From NCBI GenBank assembly GCA_018240025.1, contig JAFEGM010000011.1, positions 47,314-81,811 on the forward strand: a DNA stretch of 34,498 nt. Direction: 5' to 3'. A program made the position numbers and the translations under genes. Numbering within the stretch: the stretch's first letter is position 1; each line of letters begins with the position of its first letter. Origin of the DNA: Verrucomicrobiota bacterium (lineage in GTDB: Bacteria; Verrucomicrobiota; Verrucomicrobiia; Chthoniobacterales; SZAS-18). Below, one piece after another: positions 7,550-14,775 of this stretch. The notes beneath the pieces were generated by a model. The model saw only the letters and a list, made by a program, of their open reading frames with translations. It made no database searches and had not been told where the DNA came from.

Positions 7550-9661
7550 ATGCACGCGTCCCATGCTCCGCTTCGCTTCGCCGCTCTGACCCTCTCCCTC
7601 GCCTCGGCGCTGCCGGCCGCGCCGCCGCCGGCCACGGACCTGCCGGTGAAGGAGATCGCGCTGTTCTCCAGCGGGGTGGGGTATTTCCAGCACGAGGGCC
7701 CGGTGAAGGACAACGCGCGGGTCGAGTTGCAGTTCAAGACGGCGCAGATCAACGACATTCTCAAGAGCCTGGTGCCGCGCGATCTGGGCGGCGGGACGGT
7801 CAGCACGGTGACGTATCCGTCGCAGGATCCGATCGAGAAAACGCTGCGCAGCTTCCAGGTGGACATCACGGCCAATCCGCCGCTGGCCGACCTGCTCAAT
7901 CAGCTGCGCGGCGCGAAGGTCACGCTGACCGCGGGCACGGAGAAGATGGTGGGGGTGATCGTAGGCGTGGAAACGCGCGAGGTGGCGGGCGGCGGCGAGC
8001 GCGCGACGCCGCTGAAGACGCAGTTCCTGAATGTGCTGACGGGCGGAGCGATCCGCACGGTGGCGGTGAACGACCTGCGCGGACTGCAGTTCGAGGACGC
8101 CGGGCTGCAGAGCGAACTGGAGAAGGCGCTGAGCGCGCTGGCGGCGGCGCGGGACAAGGACAAGAAGACGGTGGCGCTGCAGTTCAACGGCAAGGGCGAG
8201 CGCGCGGTGCGGCTGGGGTATGTGGTGGAAACGCCGGTCTGGAAGACGAGCTATCGGCTGGTCTTCGGCGCGGGCGGGGCCGATGCGAAACCGCAGCTGC
8301 AGGGCTGGGCGCTGGTGGAGAACCAGACGGAGAACGATTGGACCGAGGTGAAGCTGAGCCTGGTCAGCGGGCGGCCGATTTCCTTCGTGCAGGACCTGTT
8401 CTCGCCGCTCTACGTGACCCGGCAGGTGGTGGAGAACGACAAGGTGGCCAGCGTCCGGGCGCAGCGCTACGAGGAGGGGAGGGCGAGAGCCGTCGGAGAC
8501 GTGGCCAAGAGACGAAGCGGGTCGGCGATCGACAACGATGCGGAACCAGCGCGGGTCATCGTCACCGGCAGCTACATTCCCACGGCGGAGAGCGAGGGTC
8601 CGCTGCCGGTAACGACGTACCCGGCCAGCCGCGTTTCCAGAATCGGCGCGAGCACCCCGGCCAGCGCGCTCTCTTCGCTCGGCGCGACGGCGGAAACGCA
8701 AAGTGTCGGCGAGCTGTTTCAATACACGGTCGGCGGCGTCTCGCTGGCGCGGCAACGCTCGGCCATGATCCCGATCGTGAACGACGCGATCGAGGCCGAG
8801 AAGGTCTCGATCTACAACGAGTCGGTCGAGGCCCGGTTCCCGCTCTACGGCGCGCGGCTGAAGAACAGCGTGAAGCTGCATCTGCTCGGCGGCCCGATCA
8901 GCGTCTTCGATGAGGGGCGCTACGCCGGCGATGCGCGCATCGGCGACGTGCCGCCAGGCCAGACGCGACTGCTCAGCTACGGCGTGGACCTGCAGCTGCC
9001 GGTCTTGCTGGAGGACCGCAAGAACGACGAGAAGAAGCGGCTGACCAAGATCCGCGCGGGCATCCTGGAGGTTTCCGAGCGGAGGACTTCGTCCGTGGTC
9101 TACTCGGCGGAGAACAAGTCGAACCGGGCGAAGAAGCTCATCATCGAACATCCGCGCGGGAGCGCGAATTCGAAGCTGGTCGACACCCCGGAGCCGGCCG
9201 AGCGCACGGCTTCGCTCTACCGCTTCGAACTGACCGTGGAGCCCGGAAAGGTCGGTCGTCTGGCCGTGCGCGACGAGGTGGTCGAGAGCGAGCAGTTCCA
9301 AATCCTGGAACACTCCAACGCCGAGTTGCTCGAGCTGCTGCAGGACGGCGAACCCTCGCCCGCTCTGCGCGAGGCGTTGAACAAGGTGAGCGGAATGCAG
9401 CGCGCCATTTCCGAGACCGAAGAGCGGCTGACCGCCCGCGAAGCGGAGATCAAGAGCATCACGACCGAGCAGAATCGCCTGCGGGAGAACGTGAAGACCG
9501 CCGGCGACAAGAGCGAGTATGGCGTGCGCCTGCTGCGCAAGCTGAACGAACAGGAGACGCAGATCGAAAAGCTGCAGGCCGAGGTCGCCACGCTGCAGAA
9601 GAAGCGCGACGGCCAGCGCAAGGAACTGTCCGATCACCTCAAAACGCTCAACCTGAACTGA
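7550..9661 (+). CDS. DUF4139 domain secreted protein, paralogue B, with TonB-receptor-like linker
   Basis: 703 aa with a signal peptide (MHASHAPLRFAALTLSLA) and the same architecture as its neighbours. By my reading residues about 25-297 differ from paralogue C at only three positions (V/A, A/P, L/P). The linker is unlike those of A and C: residues 336-357 read VIVTGSYIPTAESEGPLPVT plus TY. This closely resembles the segment at the mature N-terminus, just before the plug, of Opitutus-type TonB-dependent receptors. The DUF4139 region and coiled coil follow (VKTAGDKSEYGVRLLRKLNE). The C-terminal third is the most divergent of the three. It starts 93 bases after A, ends 62 bases before C, and may be cotranscribed with them. 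Function unknown. Confidence 0.85.
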   Translation: MHASHAPLRFAALTLSLASALPAAPPPATDLPVKEIALFSSGVGYFQHEGPVKDNARVELQFKTAQINDILKSLVPRDLGGGTVSTVTYPSQDPIEKTLRSFQVDITANPPLADLLNQLRGAKVTLTAGTEKMVGVIVGVETREVAGGGERATPLKTQFLNVLTGGAIRTVAVNDLRGLQFEDAGLQSELEKALSALAAARDKDKKTVALQFNGKGERAVRLGYVVETPVWKTSYRLVFGAGGADAKPQLQGWALVENQTENDWTEVKLSLVSGRPISFVQDLFSPLYVTRQVVENDKVASVRAQRYEEGRARAVGDVAKRRSGSAIDNDAEPARVIVTGSYIPTAESEGPLPVTTYPASRVSRIGASTPASALSSLGATAETQSVGELFQYTVGGVSLARQRSAMIPIVNDAIEAEKVSIYNESVEARFPLYGARLKNSVKLHLLGGPISVFDEGRYAGDARIGDVPPGQTRLLSYGVDLQLPVLLEDRKNDEKKRLTKIRAGILEVSERRTSSVVYSAENKSNRAKKLIIEHPRGSANSKLVDTPEPAERTASLYRFELTVEPGKVGRLAVRDEVVESEQFQILEHSNAELLELLQDGEPSPALREALNKVSGMQRAISETEERLTAREAEIKSITTEQNRLRENVKTAGDKSEYGVRLLRKLNEQETQIEKLQAEVATLQKKRDGQRKELSDHLKTLNLN
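7620..8439 (+). repeat. Near-identical 820-bp block, copy 1 (in paralogue B)
   Basis: This block aligns with 9791-10610 at a constant offset of 2171 bases without gaps. Only scattered substitutions are visible, and the encoded proteins differ at three residues. Similarity drops sharply on both sides: at the signal peptide, and after VVEN at the linker. This fits recent gene conversion or duplication of part of the gene. Confidence 0.85.
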
Positions 9662-9723
9662 GCGATCCCGCGGCCGGGCGAGAATGTTCGGAGCATTCGC
9701 CGGGCTGAGCCGTCCAACCTGGT

Positions 9724-11832
9724 ATGAATCGCTCGTCTTCGGTCGTCGCCGCCGTCCTCGCCTGCACCGTCCTGCCGCCGCTCGCCGCCGCGCCGCCGCC
9801 GGCCACGGATCTGCCGGTCAAGGAGATCGCGCTGTTCTCCAGCGGGGTGGGGTATTTCCAGCACGAGGGGCCGGTGAAGGACAACGCGCGGGTGGAGCTG
9901 CAGTTCAAGACGGCGCAGATCAACGACATTCTCAAGAGCCTGGTGCCGCGCGATCTGGGCGGCGGGACGGTGAGTACGGTGACGTATCCGTCGCAGGATC
10001 CGATCGAGAAGACGCTGCGCAGCTTCCAGGTGGATATCACGGCCAATCCGCCCCTGGCCGACCTGCTCAATCAACTGCGCGGCGCGAAGGTCACGCTGAC
10101 CGCGGGCACGGAGAAGATGGCGGGGGTGATCGTGGGCGTGGAAACGCGCGAGGTGCCCGGCGGCGGCGAACGAGCGACGCCGCCGAAGACGCAGTTCCTG
10201 AACGTGCTGACGGGCGGAGCGATCCGCACGGTGGCGGTGAACGACCTGCGCGGCTTGCAGTTCGAGGACGCCGGGCTGCAGAGCGAACTGGAGAAGGCGC
10301 TGAGCGCGCTGGCGGCGGCGCGGGACAAGGACAAGAAGACGGTGGCGCTGCAGTTCAACGGCAAGGGCGAGCGCGCGGTGCGGCTGGGGTATGTGGTGGA
10401 AACGCCGGTCTGGAAGACGAGCTATCGGCTGGTCTTCGGCGCGGGCGGGGCCGATGCGAAGCCGCAGCTGCAGGGCTGGGCGCTGGTCGAGAACCAGACG
10501 GAGAACGATTGGACCGAGGTGAAGCTGAGCCTGGTCAGCGGCCGGCCGATCTCCTTCGTACAGGACCTGTTCTCGCCGCTCTACGTGACCCGGCAGGTGG
10601 TGGAGAACGAGCGGATCGCCAATGTGCGGGCTCAGCGCTACGAAGCCGGCCGCGCTGCCGTGCCGACGAATGCGCTGCCCATGGCCCAGCCGGTGGCGCC
10701 GCCCATCACCTCGCGGGTCGGGGCTGCCGCGCCGGCGACCGCGTTGCGGAGCGCCAAGAAGAAGGCAGCGGTGCGCGGAGGCGTCGGCGCCACGGCGGAG
10801 GCCGACGAGAGCGAGGTCGATCTCGCTCCCGCCGACGCGATTTCGTCCCTGGGCGCGACGGCCGAGACCCAGCAGGTGGGCGAGCTATTCCAATACACCG
10901 TGGCCGGCGTTTCGTTGCCGCGACAGCGCTCGGCCATGATCCCGATCGTGAACGATGCGATCGAAGCCGAGAAGGTCTCCATCTACAACGAAGCGGTGCA
11001 GGCCAAGTTCCCGCTCTACGGCGCGCGGCTGAAGAACAGCGTGCAACTGCATCTGCTCGGCGGCCCCATCAGCGTCTTCGACGAAGGCCGGTACGCCGGC
11101 GATGCCCGCATTTCCGACCTGCCGCCCGGCCAGTCGCGGCTGCTCAGCTACGGGGTCGATCTGCAGCTCCCGGTGCTCGTGGAAGACCGCAAAAGCGAAC
11201 AGCGGCAACGGCTCGGAAAGATCGTGGGCGGCCTGCTCGAGGTGCAGCAGAAGGCGACCAGAGCCCTGACCTACGTGGTCGAGAACAAGTCGACCCGGAG
11301 CAAAAAGTTGGTGGTCGAGCATCCGCGCTCCGGCGCCGACTGGAAGCTGGTGGAGACGGCCGAGCCGACGGAGCGGACGAATGCGCTCCATCGGTTCGAA
11401 GTCACCGTGGCCGCTGGCCAGACCCAAAAGCTGACCGTGCGCGAGGAGCGGGTGGAAGCGGTGCGCTACGAGTTGGTCGAGCAATCGCGCGAGACACTCC
11501 TGGCCTTCCTCCAAAACGGCGAGCCCACCCCGGCGCTGCGCGACGCGCTCACCAAGGTCGGCAACCTGCAGCAGGCCATCGCCACGCTGGAGAGCGAAGC
11601 CGAGGAAAAGGGCGCGCAGATCGAGAAGATCACCGAAGAGCAGGACCGCCTGCGGGAGAACGTGAAGACCGCCGGCGACCGCAGCGAGTACGGCACCCGG
11701 TTGCTGCGCAAGCTGAACGAACAGGAGACGCAGATCGAAAAACTCCAGGCCGAACAGAAGGCCCTCGAGAAGAAGGTCGAAGCCCGCAAGAAGGAGCTGG
11801 CCGATTATGTAAAGGGCCTGAATCTGGGTTGA
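9724..11832 (+). CDS. DUF4139 domain secreted protein, paralogue C
   Basis: 702 aa; signal peptide MNRSSSVVAAVLACTVLPPLA, then the shared mature start ATDLPVKEIALFSS. The N-terminal half is nearly identical to B. The C-terminal third, however, is closer to A: both have GKIVGG.LEV, ..GWKLVETAEP or ADWKLVETAEP, and the ending ELADYVKGLNLG. That makes C a mosaic. The linker (about 310-380) is Ala/Pro-rich with a basic patch RSAKKKAAVRGG, and lacks the receptor-like motif of B. The C-terminal coiled coil has EEQDRLRENVKTAGDRSEYG. It is the last gene of the cluster and is convergent with lptD. A bulged stem (GGCGAGAATG/CATTCGCC) lies in the 62-base gap before it. Function unknown. Confidence 0.85.
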   Translation: MNRSSSVVAAVLACTVLPPLAAAPPPATDLPVKEIALFSSGVGYFQHEGPVKDNARVELQFKTAQINDILKSLVPRDLGGGTVSTVTYPSQDPIEKTLRSFQVDITANPPLADLLNQLRGAKVTLTAGTEKMAGVIVGVETREVPGGGERATPPKTQFLNVLTGGAIRTVAVNDLRGLQFEDAGLQSELEKALSALAAARDKDKKTVALQFNGKGERAVRLGYVVETPVWKTSYRLVFGAGGADAKPQLQGWALVENQTENDWTEVKLSLVSGRPISFVQDLFSPLYVTRQVVENERIANVRAQRYEAGRAAVPTNALPMAQPVAPPITSRVGAAAPATALRSAKKKAAVRGGVGATAEADESEVDLAPADAISSLGATAETQQVGELFQYTVAGVSLPRQRSAMIPIVNDAIEAEKVSIYNEAVQAKFPLYGARLKNSVQLHLLGGPISVFDEGRYAGDARISDLPPGQSRLLSYGVDLQLPVLVEDRKSEQRQRLGKIVGGLLEVQQKATRALTYVVENKSTRSKKLVVEHPRSGADWKLVETAEPTERTNALHRFEVTVAAGQTQKLTVREERVEAVRYELVEQSRETLLAFLQNGEPTPALRDALTKVGNLQQAIATLESEAEEKGAQIEKITEEQDRLRENVKTAGDRSEYGTRLLRKLNEQETQIEKLQAEQKALEKKVEARKKELADYVKGLNLG
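9791..10610 (+). repeat. Near-identical 820-bp block, copy 2 (in paralogue C)
   Basis: This is the partner of 7620-8439. Thr, Val and Ala codons inside the block end mostly in G (acg, gtg, gcg). The rest of paralogue C, and the equivalent part of A, use more C-ending codons. The block therefore has a composition of its own. Confidence 0.85.
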
Positions 11833-11869
11833 GACTCGACCGCCGGGAGGCGGGCGGGCGGAGGTTCAC

Positions 11870-11900
11870 GCGAAGCTGCGAAGTGGGCGAAGGTGCGAAG
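11870..11900 (+). repeat. GCGAAG short tandem motif after DUF4139 paralogue C
   Basis: Four copies of GCGAAG (11870, 11878, 11887 and 11895) are spaced 8-9 bases apart, preceded by GGTTCAC. They lie 38 bases after the stop of paralogue C. The pattern resembles the degenerate GCGAAG/GCAAAG intergenic repeats common in many environmental bacterial genomes. No hairpin plus T-run is evident. Confidence 0.6.
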
Positions 11901-11990
11901 GAGAGGAGAGGTCGGGAGATTCCCGTCAGCCGTGGGCGCGGCGCGCCAGACGAGGTCTGCATTCCATGCTCCTTGCCCCTTGAGCCTTCC

Positions 11991-12018
11991 TTGGCTCTTG
12001 ATTCTTGGCTCTTGAATC
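11991..12018 (-). repeat. Two 14-bp direct repeats just after the lptD stop
   Basis: TTGGCTCTTGATTC (11991-12004) is followed directly by TTGGCTCTTGAATC (12005-12018), 13 of 14 bases alike. A degenerate third unit (CCTTGAGCCTTCC) precedes them. On the minus strand they lie only nine bases after the lptD stop codon. The rest of the 195-bp convergent gap to paralogue C holds the GCGAAG motif and no gene I can see. Confidence 0.7.
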
Positions 12019-12027
12019 TTCTTTCCG

Positions 12028-14394
12028 TCAGGGCGTCGTCGCGGCGGTCGGCGAGGGGTTGATGTTCAGCGACTCGCTGATCCGCGGCAGGTCCTTGAGC
12101 GTGAAGGTGAAGATGAAGCCGATGTCGTTGACCTTGCGGTTGTTGTTCACCACCGCGCTGAAGCTGCCGACGAAGGAGGTCAGGTCGCGGTAGATGGTGT
12201 AGGTCTGATTTTCGAGCGTGCGGTCGTCGAACTCGTAGCGGCCGGAGATGCCGACGGCCCAGTTTTCGTCGATCCGGTAGTAGGCGCGGTAGGTCAGCAG
12301 CGAGCTGTCGGGGAAGAACGGATTCTTGTTCAGGAAGCGATGGCCGATCTCGAACTCGGCATTGGCGGCCGGCATGAAGCGGATGGCCGTGTTGACCTCC
12401 GTGAAGCCCTTGTTGGCGAGCGGGAACTGCGTGTCGACCGCGAAGGCCACCCATGGCACCGGGCGGAAGCGCACGGCCTGGAAGAAATTTGAAGTGACCG
12501 CGCGGTCGTAGGGATTGCGGAAATTGCGCTGGAAGTAGGAGTCGAGCTCCAGCCAGTTGAAGGTCAGGGCGTCGCGCTTGGTTTGGAAGCGCTGGCGCAC
12601 GCCCACGCGGGCCACGGCGCTGGGCTGGATGGAATCGATGGCCGTGAATTGCGGGAAGTCGATCGGCTCGAGCGCCGTGGTCGGCTGACGGCGGTCTGCC
12701 GGCAGCGGCACGCGGGTCTGCTTGTTCAGGTTCTCGACGTAGGAGAAATTTACGTAGGGCTGCACCACATGTTGCAGACGGTCGAGCCCGAGCGCGCGCG
12801 ACTGGATGTTGTAGACCCGGGAGAGCTTGAAGGACGATTCGAAGCCGAGATTGACCAGCGGACGCCAGAGGTCGCCCGCGGTGGTAATCCCCGGAATGGG
12901 TGCCGGGGCCTGCGCTGCGTTGAAGGTCGTCTGAGCGAGCTGATCGGCCATCGCCTGGGTCGAGGCCGTCTTCGAATAATAGGTCAGGCGCACGCCGGCC
13001 CGCGGGACCACGCTGAGCCAGCCGAAGAAGGTCCGGGGCGCGGTGAACTGATGGAAGGTGTCGAAGCGGAAGAAGCCGTAATCAGGCCGCCCGATCCCGT
13101 CGCTGGCGAAGTTGCGGCGGAGCTTGGCCGCGCTGGTCTCGCCTTCGTAGAAGATGCCCAGATTGGCGATCTCCTGGCGCTTGAATTCGACGGACAGTTC
13201 GGGCAGGCGCTCGGTGGCGTCGAAGAAAGTGTTGAGCTGGATGCGCGTGACCAACGAGATGACGAAGCGGTCCTGCCGCCAGCTGAAGGAAGCCTGGCTG
13301 TCGGGCTGCGGGTTGCTGACGACGTCCCGGCGGAAGAAATCCTCCAGCAGATAGCGGTCGCTCAGCTTGGTCGCATTCAGCCGGAAGGTGAAGTCGTCCG
13401 TGAAGAAGTGCAGGCTCTGGGCGGCGATGCGGTAGCGGCCCTTGCCGATCGGATCGCGCGGCAGTCCCGTGCGGTTGAGGTTCGGATCCTGATCCTCGAT
13501 GAAGTAGGTCAGCAGGCGCGATTGCTCGGCGCTGCGGATCTCCCGCGAAACGGCCGCCGCTCTCTCGGCCGGCGTGGAGGCGCGATTGTCCTCGTCGCTG
13601 TCGATCAGCCCGGTCAGGAGATTGTTGGGTCGCGTCCGATTGGCGCGGGCGGGCCGGTAGTAGAAATTCAGCCCGGGCGCGAAACCACGCTTCGTCCGGT
13701 AATCGAGCTGCACCTGCCCCGTCAGCGCGTTGGTCAGCGGGAAGCCATACTTCGTCAGGAGGAAGAGTCCGGCCGTCGAGCTCTGGCCGGGGGTGATGGT
13801 GAATCCGCTCTCGGCGGGCTGATTCAGCGAAGTGACGAAGTACGGGAAATACAGGACCGGGACCTGTCCGAGATAGAGACGCACATCGCGGTAGACCACG
13901 CGATCGTCCGGATAGATTACCACCGTCTTCGCCCGCAAATGGTAGTCGGGCTTCTCGGAGTCGTGGGTGGTCAGGATGGCGTCGTCGAGCGTGATCGGCT
14001 GGTCTTTGCCCGGGGTGCGGCCCTTGCGGCCGGAGAACAGGAAGGGGAGCTGCGAGCCGTCGAACTTCTCCGTCTCGATCTGGCCCGAGTCGAGGTGGTA
14101 GGTGGCCCGGTCGGCGAGGATGAGGCGACCATCGCGGTAGATGCGGACGTGGCCGATCAGGATGCAGATGCGTCCGTCGAGACGATACTCCGCGTAATCG
14201 GCGTAGATGCTGGTGCCGTCGCGCTGGATGCTGACATCGCCCTCGGCGATGGCGATGCGGTTGACGTACCGGGCCCCGCGGCTGGAGTTGATCTCGATGG
14301 GGCCGGGTTGAGCGGGCTGGGATGGCTCGTCGGCAGCCGGGGAGCCGCTGGCGAGGAGACCGAGCAGGGCGCAAAGGAGGGGACGGAACCGCAT
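12028..14394 (-). CDS. lptD: LPS-assembly protein LptD (OstA family)
   Basis: 788 aa from the ATG at 14394, which opens the signal peptide MRFRPLLCALLGLLASG; the longer frame to 14517 adds an unlikely leader. LptD inserts lipopolysaccharide into the outer leaflet of the outer membrane together with LptE. The OstA-type periplasmic domain lies at about residues 35-150 (INSSRGARYVNRIAIAEGDV, then ADRATYHLDSGQIETEKFDG). Next comes VYRDVRLYLGQVPVLYFPYF, typical of the family, and then a large beta-barrel with alternating aromatic strands ending in FIFTFTLKDLPRISESL. The mature protein has only one cysteine that I can find (DGRICILIG), so the disulfides of E. coli LptD are absent. It is divergent from the FadL-like gene. 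Confidence 0.92.
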   Translation of the reverse strand: MRFRPLLCALLGLLASGSPAADEPSQPAQPGPIEINSSRGARYVNRIAIAEGDVSIQRDGTSIYADYAEYRLDGRICILIGHVRIYRDGRLILADRATYHLDSGQIETEKFDGSQLPFLFSGRKGRTPGKDQPITLDDAILTTHDSEKPDYHLRAKTVVIYPDDRVVYRDVRLYLGQVPVLYFPYFVTSLNQPAESGFTITPGQSSTAGLFLLTKYGFPLTNALTGQVQLDYRTKRGFAPGLNFYYRPARANRTRPNNLLTGLIDSDEDNRASTPAERAAAVSREIRSAEQSRLLTYFIEDQDPNLNRTGLPRDPIGKGRYRIAAQSLHFFTDDFTFRLNATKLSDRYLLEDFFRRDVVSNPQPDSQASFSWRQDRFVISLVTRIQLNTFFDATERLPELSVEFKRQEIANLGIFYEGETSAAKLRRNFASDGIGRPDYGFFRFDTFHQFTAPRTFFGWLSVVPRAGVRLTYYSKTASTQAMADQLAQTTFNAAQAPAPIPGITTAGDLWRPLVNLGFESSFKLSRVYNIQSRALGLDRLQHVVQPYVNFSYVENLNKQTRVPLPADRRQPTTALEPIDFPQFTAIDSIQPSAVARVGVRQRFQTKRDALTFNWLELDSYFQRNFRNPYDRAVTSNFFQAVRFRPVPWVAFAVDTQFPLANKGFTEVNTAIRFMPAANAEFEIGHRFLNKNPFFPDSSLLTYRAYYRIDENWAVGISGRYEFDDRTLENQTYTIYRDLTSFVGSFSAVVNNNRKVNDIGFIFTFTLKDLPRISESLNINPSPTAATTP

Positions 14395-14608
14395 GGGAAA
14401 CAGGGGCGGCTCGGCGCGCGCCAGGGGAGACGAATGCCGAAGGTCGCCGGGCGAATCAATGACGAATTCTGAAGCCCACGGGAGAGCCGGAAAAACTAGC
14501 CAAATGCCAGTTTCCAATTGCAGATACCCCCATCAGGTGCGGAATCGGAGGCTACGCTGGCGAAACCGGCAAAGTTCGACTCCGGTCAATTCCTGATGAC
14601 GCGAAAGC

Positions 14609-14637
14609 TTGACTAAAGGCTCACATTCCACCATAGG
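14609..14637 (+). promoter_or_regulatory. Candidate promoter of the FadL-like gene
   Basis: TTGACT (14609-14614), a 17-base spacer, then CATAGG (14632-14637). It lies in the 381-bp divergent region between lptD and the porin gene, which otherwise shows no gene. The -35 is good and the -10 weak. Confidence 0.35.
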
Positions 14638-14641
14638 CCGG

Positions 14642-14663
14642 GCATTCCCTTTACAAGGAATGC
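14642..14663 (+). other. Small hairpin in the 5' untranslated region of the FadL-like gene
   Basis: GCATTCC (14642-14648) pairs with GGAATGC (14657-14663), with two further A-T pairs past a bulged C and a short TACA loop. It would lie near the 5' end of a transcript from the candidate promoter at 14609. It could stabilise the mRNA. No T-run follows. Confidence 0.4.
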
Positions 14664-14775
14664 GGACCGGGTGCTTTCCGAGTTCACGTCCGCTCCCTTA
14701 ACCAAAACCCCGCGGAGTCTGACGCTGTCCCAAGACAGTCGCCATGCGCCGCCCCCAATATTGAATCCACCCCAG

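Noticed and set aside
5014..8913. A 1299-codon plus-strand frame across two DUF4139 genes
   Set aside because: It is a GC-rich shadow of the real frames, with Arg/Gly/Ala-rich composition and no domain; the true frames have signal peptides and conserved blocks.
7541..9637. A 698-codon minus-strand frame opposite DUF4139 paralogue B
   Set aside because: It is antisense to B, rich in Leu, Gln, Arg, Asp and His without motifs, and similar frames occur opposite A for the same codon-bias reason.
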